In this document: piece after piece, positions 43,301 to 52,431 of the stretch
How the letters are laid out: every line of letters begins with the position of its first letter
How positions within the stretch are numbered: position 1 is the stretch's first letter
DNA from: CAZLGM01 sp964623625
GTDB taxonomy: Bacteria > Desulfobacterota > Desulfobulbia > Desulfobulbales > Desulfocapsaceae
DNA: 64,000 nucleotides
Reading direction: 5' to 3'
Assembly: GCA_964623625.1 (NCBI GenBank)
Contig: CAZUUJ010000001.1
Location: forward strand, 62,001-126,000
The notes under the pieces: generated by a model
Database searches by the model: none
The model's input: the letters and a program-made list of their open reading frames with translations, nothing else
Told to the model about the DNA's origin: nothing
Position numbers and translations under genes: made by a program

Positions 43301-46122
43301 AAATCTACACCCGTCATCCTGACGGCTCCATAACGTATTACAACAGCGACGGAAAAAAATGGTACACCGAAAAACCTGACGGCTCCGTTCTCTATTACGA
43401 CCAAAACAACGAAGAATGGTATGGTGTTCATCAGGATGGCACCGTCAACTACCCAAACACCATGGCTCGGCAGGATCAGCTGCCAACACCATTGACTACT
43501 AAACTTCAGGAAGAGTTTGAACCATCGGTTGCCAAGATCTTAAATGACAAAAAACAACCGGGCACCACACCGCCACCGGAGGACAAGTCTGATAGAATAC
43601 TCCTGAAGAAACCAACATCCCCCTCCTCTCATGTCTTCCGGATGGACCAAGATGATATTGGCAAACAGATTCAAGACTCACTTCCTGTTGATCAGAATGT
43701 GAAGAAGCCGGACATCGGTGTGGCCGGAGTCCCCCAGATTAGTTACTTCTACTTCGATCCGACAGAGATCACCCTCGGTGACAAAACAAAGCTCTACTAT
43801 AAATACATGAACGGCGGCAGCCGCCATGGCGATATCGAAGATCCCGATGACCCGGGAAGAAGTCTGGTTAACTTCACAGGTAAACCGCAGGGTGAAGGTG
43901 TTCTTGAACTCACACCCAAAATAACCCAGAACTACCATATGCTGGTCAGCGGCAGTACTGATGACCAAGGTAATGATTATAAGATGGCCCGTATTATTGT
44001 TCGCCAGCCCAAAGGAACATGGGATAACTTGAAGCCGTTGATCAGCAAATTCTCGGCCTCACCTGCCTCGATCAAAAAAGGTGAGACCAGCCAGCTCGTG
44101 GTTGAATATACCCACATTTCCGATGCGGGCATCTATGACAAAGACACCGGTAATCGGATCACCACCCTGCCGGTGCCGAAAGCCGGTAAGATATATTCCT
44201 TCTCTGTTCCGGTTAAGCCGGAGAGGACCACCAACTATGAACTGAGAGCGGAAAATCGCAACGGTAAGGTGAAAAAAACAACCGTTGTCAGTATGACAGC
44301 AGCCGGCCTGCCGCAAGAAGCCTTTCTTGGGAAAAATGTTCAAAGCGCTTCCACTACAAGGCAAATAGACGCCTCAATACTCCATCCTCAACAGCAGGTT
44401 GACGGTACCCAACAGGAAAAAACCAAACCGATCGGTCGGCTGAAGAATCAGGAGCTCGGCAGTTTACCATTCATAGGCGAACTACGTGATGGGGAAAATA
44501 GGATTAAAAATCTGGCCCAGAATCCGCCTTATATCGAGTCTTTCGGTATCGCTTCAGGCGGTTCCAAACTCAAAGAGCCGGTCACTGTTCAATTCTCATT
44601 GCGCAGAACCAATTTGGTAAAAAACATTTTGATAAAAGTGGTGGTGCCCAACCAATCCGCGCCGGGAACGTATCGCCAGCTTTATTCCAAAGCATTGGGT
44701 GTATCCAAATCGTTAAGCTACCCTATTCCGGGATCCGTTTTTTCCTCCTACGGCCATTACTTCTTTTCTCTGCACGTCTTATATTACGATCCTCAGAAAA
44801 AAAAGGACGATACCGAAACCGCTCAGAGTGACCTTGTCATCAAACCCATGTATCCTGCCAAGATAACCGCATTTAGTGCCGTACCTGATAAAATAATCGA
44901 ATGGGGTACTACAACATTTCACATTGAGGGAGAAAACATCAAAGAAGCCGATCTATTTGATGCAACCAATAATCAAAAAATACGGACTGTTCCGCTCAAG
45001 GTTACCGATCAGACCCTTATTCCACGGGGTTCCGGGATTGGCGGCAGCGACGGTTCCGGAGCGAAAACAGGCAAAAAACTGGCAACGGGTTCAACTGAGC
45101 TGAAACCTGTAAAAACCTTTAGTTATTATGTGGTGGCCAAACGGTATGATGATCCCGGTAAAACAGTAAAAAGCAAAACCATTAAAGTTGAAGTCAAACC
45201 AAGGAAAATAGAAATCCGCGAATTTTCTGCCAAACCCAACCCGGTTACAAAAGGAAACACCCCTATACTTACATATTACATCGCCAATGCAACAACGGCA
45301 ACGATCTACAACTGCCTGACCGACCAAGTTCTTCAAACAATCAACCTGGAAAAAAAGAACAAAGAAGAAACCCTCACTCCCAGTGGCGCCGGCTGGGGCA
45401 GCGGCGGGGGCAGATCAGGAGTAAAGACCGGCAACAAAATTGCAACCAGTACCTGGTCTGTGTCTCCAGTACCGAAGGTTGCTACCAGATATTGTATTAA
45501 AGCCAGTCGAAAAGGAGCTATATCGAGAGTGCGCAGCAAGGAGGTGAAGATCAAGGGCGATTCCGAACCTCAAATCCATGAGTTTTATCAAAAGCCGGAT
45601 GTTGTTCTTCCCCTAGTCGGGACTATGAACCTCCACTATGATATTGAAGGCGCCTACCGGGCCATATTGAAATGCGGCGGTAAATCGGTGTCCATCCCAC
45701 TTAAATATAAACCGAGTCTGAGGCTAAAAGGCTCCCACGCCTTCAAAAATATTGGTCAGCCGCAGAACTGCTTCATTCATGTCTACGGGTCGGGAAGCCA
45801 ATACAAGTATGATATGATCCAGTTGAAGGTGCATAATGCGTCGCCGGCTGAAATTCACTACTTTAAGGGCGAAAAAGACTGGTGGAATAACAATGTTCAC
45901 CTGAAATACAAGGTATCAGGGGCCAAAATCATTCAGATCACAAGGGGAACCGCTCCTATCTACCAGCTTGAATACACAGGGTTTACCACAGCTGAAAAAA
46001 CTTTTGTGGATAAACGAAACTCCCGCTTCCCTGTGACGTATAGATTAAATGTCTGGTATTTGCCCGGAGCTAGCAAAGATGGCAAAATCCGTGAAACGGA
46101 TCGGATTACAGTAAAAAAATAG
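40303..46122 (+). CDS. Giant secreted PKD/Ig-like repeat protein 2, tandem paralogue
   Basis: This protein has about 1939 residues from ATG 40303, preceded by GAGGTGCAGG in the same position as in the upstream paralogue. The N-terminal 120 residues are nearly identical to giant protein 1 (ASLSASPSTTTPGTPVNFTY), then three PKD-like domains and the QWLLGN domain follow in the same order. Two blocks of Asp-Gly/Tyr-Tyr repeats occur (about residues 590-900 and 980-1050, for example DGSITYYNSDGKKWY). A shared block with SRHGDIEDPDDPG follows at about 1140, then Ig-like units with TGNKIA. It is about 500 residues shorter than its partner through different internal repeat and Ig content. The pair arose by tandem duplication. 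Confidence 0.85.
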   Translation: MKVGIVFRAFFVILFLSALTNNSLATAASLSASPSTTTPGTPVNFTYSNPGTSECLVWNFADGSGNITESISTIPHRRSHTFSEIGTFQVKVWDQACDYGGPPTASATVIVRESGPSGTAIRPPSKTRPIKGTFVVKPDKRPKVGTEVTFIPKGLKPRTCIKWDFGDKTKIKSTSSRVTHTYKNPGTYTATMYGGCGKKASAKTTLRVLDLDRKLRADKTRVNVGDKVNFTAKGFIGKPCILWKFNGKHVKRGGARESHTFSEPGSHVVKAYDKCKGSIRPESVQIRVTDRELLISKVDLLFNNNKQKADVKIGDPLSAKATFYHKGKGTVRFQWLLGNQVFGPVQSLRLHGLKRKRTISKLPLNLPTAKIGQYTLTLRLLKITPTTRIGSIDYSVEEQTRSLAQMPGTLIDFEIKPRDVLSGNTTLHYHLQNIKATLYHIRFNEKTFPGSLSCTFKYSQLKKYRTIKQFNSTSDKGTLPLKASGPGYIDCFYVEGANKRALWFLWMSHRLKTGGSGKNPDGSWLYDVSTPSMGGVMTNMLGATRVTYYYRGNNQPFVDIWEKGEMSMAASDRGSHDPNNVFKTLCRSDGSGITGYSDKKGGSIVSYPDGSKGVINKDGSEHWEYADGSKTIISKGGLTLTHYDKNGRVVYKLPYYFSSYYKNDDRYYSTGKDGGKTIYVTYKGKIYYKEKTVYPDGSVIYYDLDDKITGYSAENCAKTVGKGPTSKRHGNGSITYYNKGGLREYSTHPDGKKTYYTVNGDSSTKGNVAFTQDKDGKKQYRKSAGGSVKKHDGTDQPCGSKTYDPDGSETCWFMGMKVLTVHPDGSTTYYTPWTGKKSYTENKDKTRTYYKNGKIWYTQGNDQTKIYYRNGKKWYRENKDGSRTYYDRDEKEWYTIKQGGKQKNLPPDSKDTTSGKTGQTPEQGMSGLWNQGLPDPDEPENTLPKANLNQVSQQLLQGELPTGFRTHTTLRERGLIPESRDYDTDTPSKDTHYYNSKNEKIYTRHPDGSITYYNSDGKKWYTEKPDGSVLYYDQNNEEWYGVHQDGTVNYPNTMARQDQLPTPLTTKLQEEFEPSVAKILNDKKQPGTTPPPEDKSDRILLKKPTSPSSHVFRMDQDDIGKQIQDSLPVDQNVKKPDIGVAGVPQISYFYFDPTEITLGDKTKLYYKYMNGGSRHGDIEDPDDPGRSLVNFTGKPQGEGVLELTPKITQNYHMLVSGSTDDQGNDYKMARIIVRQPKGTWDNLKPLISKFSASPASIKKGETSQLVVEYTHISDAGIYDKDTGNRITTLPVPKAGKIYSFSVPVKPERTTNYELRAENRNGKVKKTTVVSMTAAGLPQEAFLGKNVQSASTTRQIDASILHPQQQVDGTQQEKTKPIGRLKNQELGSLPFIGELRDGENRIKNLAQNPPYIESFGIASGGSKLKEPVTVQFSLRRTNLVKNILIKVVVPNQSAPGTYRQLYSKALGVSKSLSYPIPGSVFSSYGHYFFSLHVLYYDPQKKKDDTETAQSDLVIKPMYPAKITAFSAVPDKIIEWGTTTFHIEGENIKEADLFDATNNQKIRTVPLKVTDQTLIPRGSGIGGSDGSGAKTGKKLATGSTELKPVKTFSYYVVAKRYDDPGKTVKSKTIKVEVKPRKIEIREFSAKPNPVTKGNTPILTYYIANATTATIYNCLTDQVLQTINLEKKNKEETLTPSGAGWGSGGGRSGVKTGNKIATSTWSVSPVPKVATRYCIKASRKGAISRVRSKEVKIKGDSEPQIHEFYQKPDVVLPLVGTMNLHYDIEGAYRAILKCGGKSVSIPLKYKPSLRLKGSHAFKNIGQPQNCFIHVYGSGSQYKYDMIQLKVHNASPAEIHYFKGEKDWWNNNVHLKYKVSGAKIIQITRGTAPIYQLEYTGFTTAEKTFVDKRNSRFPVTYRLNVWYLPGASKDGKIRETDRITVKK

Positions 46123-46446
46123 TCGGACAGAGATAGTGAAAATACATGAAACAAACCGGAGAGCTTCCGGGAAAAAGCTCTCCAGTTTGTCAAATAGCAG
46201 CTCCTCAGGATTGTTGCAATCGTCTGCCCTTATCTTGCAGCCGCCCTACTGTTCTCCATATACTGGATTATTGCACCAGCCTATACCAGTTCGGACAGTT
46301 CCAGTAACCCATCAGCCATACACTCCAGGACTTGTTGGTTAATTGCTAGCAGTTCCTCAATGACCGAAACCAATGAAATGACGGGTAAAAGTGGATATGG
46401 CCCTTTATTCATTTCAAATTATCAGCCGAGCATCAGTAATAAGCCT

Positions 46447-48894
46447 TTATTCTCTTTGCTCCGGGTTTTCACTATTATCACGAAACCTTTGAAAGGCGCT
46501 TTTATCGATATGAAATATATCACTCATAAAAATCAGAGATGCCTGATCTACCTGCAGAACAATTCGGTAATCTCCTCTCAACAGATCTGACACACCGCCT
46601 AACCGTCCTTCACCTCCGAATGACGGCGGCCTTCCATCAGATGATCCGGCACCTTCTTCGCTGAAATTATACGCCCCTCCAAGGGCTATTTGCCAGTTAT
46701 AGAACCCCCTTGATGCCGGTACCTGTCTGACAATAGGCAGAGGGATTTCGTTTGATCCTATTCTGGCTATAGAAAGAGTAAGTGTAACTCTCTGCATTGG
46801 ATTGCCAAGGCTGTCTGTTACAGGATTTCCATCAAAACCAGTCATTTGATTATGCAAATTACCAAGAGTTCTTTCAGGTAAAAGATTCCCTTGCCATCGT
46901 ATTTCCATTGAATCTCCATTGTGCCAGTAAGTTCCTCCAGCTGGATTTGTAATCTCCAAATTTGGGGCAACCATTGAAAACTCTCTGCTCTCAGCAATGA
47001 CTTCCCCCGTTCCGCGATTAACAGCAATAATCCTGTTAAAATAATTAGTAGGCGCGTAAAACATTATCGTCCCTGAAGTTTCATCAGCTCTCCCTGTTCC
47101 AATATCAAGTCTTGAGTTGCCACGTTGAAGGTAAAAATCGATTTCAGCATGATGCAAAGTATTGCGATGCCATCTGATTTCATATGCTTTTAACCAGAAT
47201 AGTGTGTGTACTTCACTTCCTGCACCTGCTTCAAATGGCCCTTCAAGAGTCACAGAACCTAACATATTTACAGGCTCGTGCTCTTGGAGGGACAAAGAGT
47301 GCGGGGGTAAAATAGTAAAATATCCTGTTTCGGTATAGTTCCGCGTATTATTTGAATTCGTAACTCTCACCTTGTACAGGTCTCCCGGGGTGAATCTATC
47401 GTCTAAATTGATAGTGTGCCTGAATGGAGTAGCTGGGTCAGATTCAGCATAATAGACAGGTTCATCGTCACTATTATAAAAGAGTGATATATAAAACCGC
47501 CGGATATCTGGAGACGTCGAATAGAATTCAACGACCAGCTGGTCGGATAATTTCACATATGAGCTGCCTGTCTCTGGTGTTGTAATGGTGATCATGGGCC
47601 AGTCATCGGTGATACCTATACGAAAAAGTCCACTTTGTGAAGATACTGGAATTGCAAAACCTGCCGGACTAGTGATCTGTGTGGATACTCTGACATTATA
47701 GTCACCTACATCCAGACAAGAGGGTATTAATCTTTCCGTACATTGTTTAACTGTCCATCCTTCAGACAGGTCAGCATCAGGTGATTCAACAAAATCCAGG
47801 CACCTCGATTCAAGGGAATATACAGAAGATCCAGCATCGTTAAGGAGTTCAATGTCCCATACATTGTTTACACCATCTCCATCATCTATATACAACCAAC
47901 GGACTGTTCCACCGCCACAGGTGTCCTCCCAGTGATCACCTGCTGTCGGTGCAAGTAGATGAACACTTCTTGCCTGTTTCGTTACAAGCTCTCCGGGATC
48001 AAACGGTTTATGTTTTTCCAGAGGCTTTGCCTGAACCCTTAGATCCCGTAAGCTGTCAGGTTTTTGGAACTGTTTCCCATGCTTGTTCGGTTCATGTACG
48101 GTTTGAGTTCTCCGAGGTTGAGAACCGGCACATATCTTCTCTGCCTCATCCTTTGAAAGGTGATAGCCCCCAACACCTAGCCTTCTACACTCTTTCCTTG
48201 ACAACTGGAGAATTCGACCATTTTTTTTACAGCACCAGCCACAATTGTCTCTGGCATCGGTTAGGCTGTCATGCTCCCTGCCACCTGCCTTCTTGCACTG
48301 GTTCGGATACATTTGGCGGGCTGAGCCTTCCAGACAACAGAATATCTTCTTTATCCCGCAATACTTTTGAGCCGCATCCCGTGATGAATAGTGGGTGCCT
48401 CCTTTTTTGCCGCACTCCTTTTCAGACAGCCTGGAAATTCTTCCCCTGTAGCAGCAATGAACTGTTTTAACCTTGCATTTGTCGGCATCTGTCAAAAAAG
48501 CTCCCTTCCCGCCTTTGCGGCTTTCACACAGCTTCTTTTCTTTTTCACTGCTTACAGGTGATGTTTTTCCGTCCTTGCAACAGACACCACAATACTTTTT
48601 CACTTGGGAACGATCTTTCAAGTAGGTCGATTTATTCCTTTCCAGATCTTTGACGCTCATTGTTTTTGATTTGACCTTGCCCCGCACACAAGAGTAGGCG
48701 CGAATTTTTTCGCTGCCGGTCAATTTATTTTTTGTCGATTTTCCGGATGAATGTTGTGAAGAGGATGATTGGGAATCCGGATGCTGCTGAACCGGGCTCA
48801 TTGGTTTTCGAAAACCAAATGATGGCGAGTTGGTGGAACCGATAATCAAAGTAAGTATCGATATAACAATTAAACTGCTTTTAAAGCGATACAT
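46447..48894 (-). CDS. Secreted CC-repeat protein A
   Basis: This 815-residue protein starts at ATG 48894, six bases after GAGGAGGA; an in-frame TTG two codons earlier is less likely. A signal peptide is followed by a Ser/Lys-rich linker and five copies of a four-cysteine repeat (about residues 66-263). Clear copies begin GVCCKDGKTSPVSS, VHCCYRGRISRLSEKEC, IFCCLEGSARQMYPNQC and GWCCKKNGRILQLSRKEC, each ending about 15 residues later in a Cys. The rest is Ig-like beta-sandwich sequence, including LLAPTAGDHWEDTCGGGTVRW and LEITNPAGGTYWHNGDSMEI, as in Kre9/Knh1-type domains. It is exported and probably structural. I do not recognise the repeat. Confidence 0.83.
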   Translation of the reverse strand: MYRFKSSLIVISILTLIIGSTNSPSFGFRKPMSPVQQHPDSQSSSSQHSSGKSTKNKLTGSEKIRAYSCVRGKVKSKTMSVKDLERNKSTYLKDRSQVKKYCGVCCKDGKTSPVSSEKEKKLCESRKGGKGAFLTDADKCKVKTVHCCYRGRISRLSEKECGKKGGTHYSSRDAAQKYCGIKKIFCCLEGSARQMYPNQCKKAGGREHDSLTDARDNCGWCCKKNGRILQLSRKECRRLGVGGYHLSKDEAEKICAGSQPRRTQTVHEPNKHGKQFQKPDSLRDLRVQAKPLEKHKPFDPGELVTKQARSVHLLAPTAGDHWEDTCGGGTVRWLYIDDGDGVNNVWDIELLNDAGSSVYSLESRCLDFVESPDADLSEGWTVKQCTERLIPSCLDVGDYNVRVSTQITSPAGFAIPVSSQSGLFRIGITDDWPMITITTPETGSSYVKLSDQLVVEFYSTSPDIRRFYISLFYNSDDEPVYYAESDPATPFRHTINLDDRFTPGDLYKVRVTNSNNTRNYTETGYFTILPPHSLSLQEHEPVNMLGSVTLEGPFEAGAGSEVHTLFWLKAYEIRWHRNTLHHAEIDFYLQRGNSRLDIGTGRADETSGTIMFYAPTNYFNRIIAVNRGTGEVIAESREFSMVAPNLEITNPAGGTYWHNGDSMEIRWQGNLLPERTLGNLHNQMTGFDGNPVTDSLGNPMQRVTLTLSIARIGSNEIPLPIVRQVPASRGFYNWQIALGGAYNFSEEGAGSSDGRPPSFGGEGRLGGVSDLLRGDYRIVLQVDQASLIFMSDIFHIDKSAFQRFRDNSENPEQRE

Positions 48895-49165
48895 GCCCAA
48901 TCCTCCTCAAGAAAGTATGGTCTGCTTTCTCTATCTGTATTTATATTTTCTCATGTAGAATATTGTTTTCATATAACATTTCAGTCTCTTTTTCTTTTTA
49001 AAAGTTCATAACAAACAGAAATCAGACACTAGAACGGGCTTCCGTAATCCACCGGTTCGGTACTAAGCAGAACCATGACCACTTCTCGTTTGAACTGTTC
49101 AGCCCTTATTTCCCTTACACTGTAATCGGCATAACAGAAAATTTTATTCTCCTATGGGATTGAGA

Positions 49166-49369
49166 TTACTGCCGAGGCGCACATTTCTGCAAGGCAACCA
49201 ATTTGTGTTCAGGAAAAATTCCGTCGCATTTGGATTAATAGCTTGAAAAGATCTTGCCGTTCTCGCAGCAGTAGCCTTTCTTGTCTATGGAAAATGAGGG
49301 TGATGAGAAGCCGATTATCAAGACGATGATAATCGGTATGGTGGTAAAAACAGTTTTGATATATTTCAT
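49166..49369 (-). pseudogene. Single-repeat CC peptide gene interrupted by an in-frame TAA
   Basis: ATG 49369, with GAGGAGA eight bases upstream, opens a signal peptide (MKYIKTVFTTIPIIIVLIIG) and then KKGYCCENGKIFSSY. TAA at 49235-49237 stops it after 44 residues. The same frame goes on with SKCDGIFPEHKLVALQKCAP to a TAA at 49166. Read through the stop, the product is exactly one CC...C...C repeat behind a signal peptide, equivalent to GWCCKNRKIFAVTSRSQC in the neighbouring protein. Either a nonsense mutation has broken a one-repeat protein, or a 44-residue secreted peptide is made. It lies between CC-repeat genes A and B on the same strand. Confidence 0.7.
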
Positions 49370-49564
49370 GACTTTTCTCCTCAGATTAGGTTGATGCTAG
49401 TTAAGTCAGACTCTTTCTCCTTTATTTTTAATTGGTGAAAAATGTTTAATGTGAAACTGAATATGCAAGGTTAAAGATTGATCTACTGTTGCTGTCACGC
49501 TGGCCTGGATGCAGGAAACTCATCCTGTGCCTTAAGAGTCAATTACTCTGATATTTTTCACAAC

Positions 49565-52369
49565 CTACCTGCTGATATAACTCACATCTAAATCAACTCG
49601 TAGCGGGTTTTCCAAAACCCAAGGTGCAAAATCACCATCAAAATGGAATTCCAAAGTGGAATCCCAGCAGTTTGATCCATCATTCCAGATTTCTATTGTC
49701 TCCGTTTCGTTTGGCCCTACTGTTATAAACCTGCCAAAAATGGAAAAATCACGGGGAACTGAAAAACCGTGGGGTTCATTGGGCCAGGACCCGACCTGTC
49801 TGACCGACACATACCCTGTCGCTGTGTCTACACCGCAGTTTTTTAATCTGATGAAAAATCCATGACGGTTTCCATTAAAACCATCCGGTTCCTTACCGCA
49901 ACGAAACGTCCTTGTATCAATTTCTCTACCAGGCGTTTGATAAAGAGTCACATATCCTCGATCTGCAGTGTAAGCGACCTCTTTGGTCATTGTGTTGTTG
50001 CCTTCATCAACCTCCTCATATTCATTCGGTCCATCCACTGTTACCGTGTAGTCAACTCCGCAGGGATAGCCGGTCATATCGGCTGGAAGATTTAGATCTC
50101 CAAGATCCACTCGCCCCCCGGGGCCACTGAGATCACGTATCACTGTCCAGCTTCTGTATGGGCGCCAAACTGAAAACCTAACCCGGCGGGAAAATGGAGT
50201 GCCTGATTCCGGACTCTCTATTCTGATATCGGCATACAAGTTGCGACCATCAGTACTTCCAATATCCATAATAGAAAAATCCACCGTACCGCCGGAAATA
50301 GTAAACGGCGAACTCTCTACACTGTTATAAGGATTATCCCTGTCAGAAACCTGTACCGTGTAATTGTCTCCATCGGGAAAATGCTCGGGAATAACATACG
50401 CCTCATGATGCGTGGTCACATCATCCCGATTGAAACTGTCCTTTATAAGAACGCCACCCTTTATGATCTTAATCTCAGCGTTGAACTCGGATGTTGAATA
50501 AAAACCTATGGGCAGAGTTCCTTCCTTTGAATAGACTCGTCCGCCTCCAGGAGAAGTCAGGGAGAGCATCGGCCATTCTTCAGTGATACCGATCCGAAAA
50601 CTTGCGTCACTCTGATCGGTTAAGCCACCACCGGTTACCCTTGCGCGATAGGTACCACTCTCCAAACATGGCCGGGGGGTCCGTTCAATACATTCCCGAT
50701 ATGGCGGATAAACATCACTATGATCCACATACTCCGTACATCTGGATCGAACAAGATACTGACGCGCACCGCCGCGGACAAGTTCAACTTCCCACTCTGC
50801 AGGCATTGTTGCCGGATCATCGAAATAATGCCATCTGATAGCCGGACTACCACACGCTTCCCAGTGTTCTCCACCATTAGGTGTACTGACGCGAATTTCT
50901 CCAAAGTATTCAGGCTGTACATGAAAATTACCACTTCTCCCACTCAAGCCTTCCTTGTTTGCTGTTATGTACAGGGTCGTTCCAAGAGGAGTTACCAGAT
51001 CCGCTGGAAGCGGCCAGGAAAATTGACGCTCACCGGTTCCCAACGGTCTGTCTGCCGGATCATCATCCACAGAACCTAAAAAGCCACTGCCTGCCGGCTC
51101 AATTTCCGCTTCGCTTAGATCAACCGAAGAGAGGTCCGGGGGGACATACTCATGACTGGTGGTCGATAGTTCTTCACCGGCTGAAGACAGCAACCGGAAC
51201 GCCACTGTTCCTGCTTCAGTCGGTGTGTTTATCTTGTACCGGACCTGCATTGTATCACCACGCTGATAGGCCTGATCCTCCATGGGAACAGCTATTTCCA
51301 GCGGCAGGCTGGATGCCCATATGTGTTTTTGGACTAAAGAGGATGATTTCGATATCCTTTTTTTCATGATAGAACCAGCCTGCTTTCTCGCGTTTCCATC
51401 CTCTGACTTTTCCCCTTCATTTTTTGGGATTATGGCTATTTGGGGTGCCATAATTTTTTTACCGCTCAACAGCCCAATTTTTAAGCCACAAGCTTTATTT
51501 GCCTCTGCTTTACTCTTATAAACCGAACCTCCGGCCGTTTTACACTCACCCTTGGTAACCTGAGCAACGATGCTCCCCCTGCCAACCACTGAAAACGGTT
51601 TGTTGGCACAGCACCAATAACGGTTCCCCTTCATGCTTCCAGCTTTTTGTTTAATCGTGTCTTTTTTTCGCTGTTCTCTTTTGACTTTAAAAAGGGCCTT
51701 TTGAGCTTGTGAAAAGAGTTGATAAAAGGCTCCCTTTTGCCTCTCACATGCTGCCTGTGTGATTCTTTTTTTAAGAGTCACTCCTTTCAAATTGCAGTAA
51801 CCGGTCGGGGGTTTGCACAGTTCCTCGGCCTCACTTTTCTCCTTTTTAAATCCATTTTGGTTGCACTGACTCCTTGATGTCACTGCAAATATCTTTCGAT
51901 TTTTGCAGCACCAGCCGCAATTTTTTTTAGCCAGGCGTTGTGACGAGTAGAGATTTTTAGGATCACCGCATAATTTTCTCTTTTCTTTGGAACTGTTGAC
52001 CGATCTGACCCGGCCGGTCTTGCAGCACCAACCGCAGTTTTCTTTAAGCGGGTTTTGGGTATCCGAATAGCTACCCTTTTTCCTTTGGCAATCTCTTTCA
52101 GTTGTCTTGGAATAAAAGGCTCCCGCCACGCAACAGTAGCCTTTCACCGGTGCTGTTTTCTTCAACTTGGAAAACTGCGGAGGCTTTGACAGATTCTTTT
52201 TTCGGTTCTTCTGCGATTGTGACGCTGACGATTCTGAGGTTGTCTGCTGGATGTTTTTAGGAGTTGAAGTTGTCTCTTTTGGGGGCGCGGATTCGGATAC
52301 CGAGGCGAACCAGGCCAACAGGAAGGTTGCAACGCTCATGGTAAATATGAATTTCATGTATGATTTCAT
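49565..52369 (-). CDS. Secreted CC-repeat protein B
   Basis: This 934-residue protein starts at ATG 52369, with GGGGGAGGA upstream and a signal peptide (1-27). A Lys/Ser/Thr/Gln-rich linker leads to five four-cysteine repeats at about residues 77-295. They begin KGYCCVAGAFYSKTTERDC, GWCCKTGRVRSVNSSKEK, GWCCKNRKIFAVTSRSQC, TGYCNLKGVTLKKRITQAAC (one Cys missing) and YWCCANKPFSVVGRGS. Ig-like domains follow (VSTPNGGEHWEACGSPAIRW, LTSPGGGRVYSKEG), then a CARDB-like end (YTVTVDGPNEYEEVDEGNN). The first three repeats are close matches of the first three in protein C, so the two share an ancestor. Its start is 53 bases after the end of protein C. Confidence 0.84.
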   Translation of the reverse strand: MKSYMKFIFTMSVATFLLAWFASVSESAPPKETTSTPKNIQQTTSESSASQSQKNRKKNLSKPPQFSKLKKTAPVKGYCCVAGAFYSKTTERDCQRKKGSYSDTQNPLKENCGWCCKTGRVRSVNSSKEKRKLCGDPKNLYSSQRLAKKNCGWCCKNRKIFAVTSRSQCNQNGFKKEKSEAEELCKPPTGYCNLKGVTLKKRITQAACERQKGAFYQLFSQAQKALFKVKREQRKKDTIKQKAGSMKGNRYWCCANKPFSVVGRGSIVAQVTKGECKTAGGSVYKSKAEANKACGLKIGLLSGKKIMAPQIAIIPKNEGEKSEDGNARKQAGSIMKKRISKSSSLVQKHIWASSLPLEIAVPMEDQAYQRGDTMQVRYKINTPTEAGTVAFRLLSSAGEELSTTSHEYVPPDLSSVDLSEAEIEPAGSGFLGSVDDDPADRPLGTGERQFSWPLPADLVTPLGTTLYITANKEGLSGRSGNFHVQPEYFGEIRVSTPNGGEHWEACGSPAIRWHYFDDPATMPAEWEVELVRGGARQYLVRSRCTEYVDHSDVYPPYRECIERTPRPCLESGTYRARVTGGGLTDQSDASFRIGITEEWPMLSLTSPGGGRVYSKEGTLPIGFYSTSEFNAEIKIIKGGVLIKDSFNRDDVTTHHEAYVIPEHFPDGDNYTVQVSDRDNPYNSVESSPFTISGGTVDFSIMDIGSTDGRNLYADIRIESPESGTPFSRRVRFSVWRPYRSWTVIRDLSGPGGRVDLGDLNLPADMTGYPCGVDYTVTVDGPNEYEEVDEGNNTMTKEVAYTADRGYVTLYQTPGREIDTRTFRCGKEPDGFNGNRHGFFIRLKNCGVDTATGYVSVRQVGSWPNEPHGFSVPRDFSIFGRFITVGPNETETIEIWNDGSNCWDSTLEFHFDGDFAPWVLENPLRVDLDVSYISR

Positions 52370-52415
52370 GGCATTCCTCCCCCTTGCTCGTATGGTGTCA
52401 ATAATGAACCAAAAG

Positions 52416-52431
52416 CCCTTTTTAAAAAGGG
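52416..52431. terminator. Palindrome across the stop codon of CC-repeat gene C
   Basis: CCCTTTTTAAAAAGGG is a perfect 16-base palindrome that includes the TAA stop of gene C. On the minus strand it is followed by CTTTTGG. It could lower readthrough into gene B, but it lacks a loop and is AT-rich. Confidence 0.3.

Noticed and set aside
36511..43450. DG-TYY blocks read as an Rhs/YD polymorphic toxin
   Set aside because: The spacing and residues differ from the YD repeat, there is no DPxGL core motif and no variable toxin C-terminus; the proteins end in Ig-like domains.
32824..46122. Tandem repeats in the giant genes considered as a CRISPR array
   Set aside because: The repeats are coding, imperfect at DNA level and lack uniform spacers.
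49235..49237. Recoding of the internal stop in the short CC peptide (selenocysteine or pyrrolysine)
   Set aside because: The stop is TAA; selenocysteine uses TGA and pyrrolysine uses TAG, and no downstream structure is evident.
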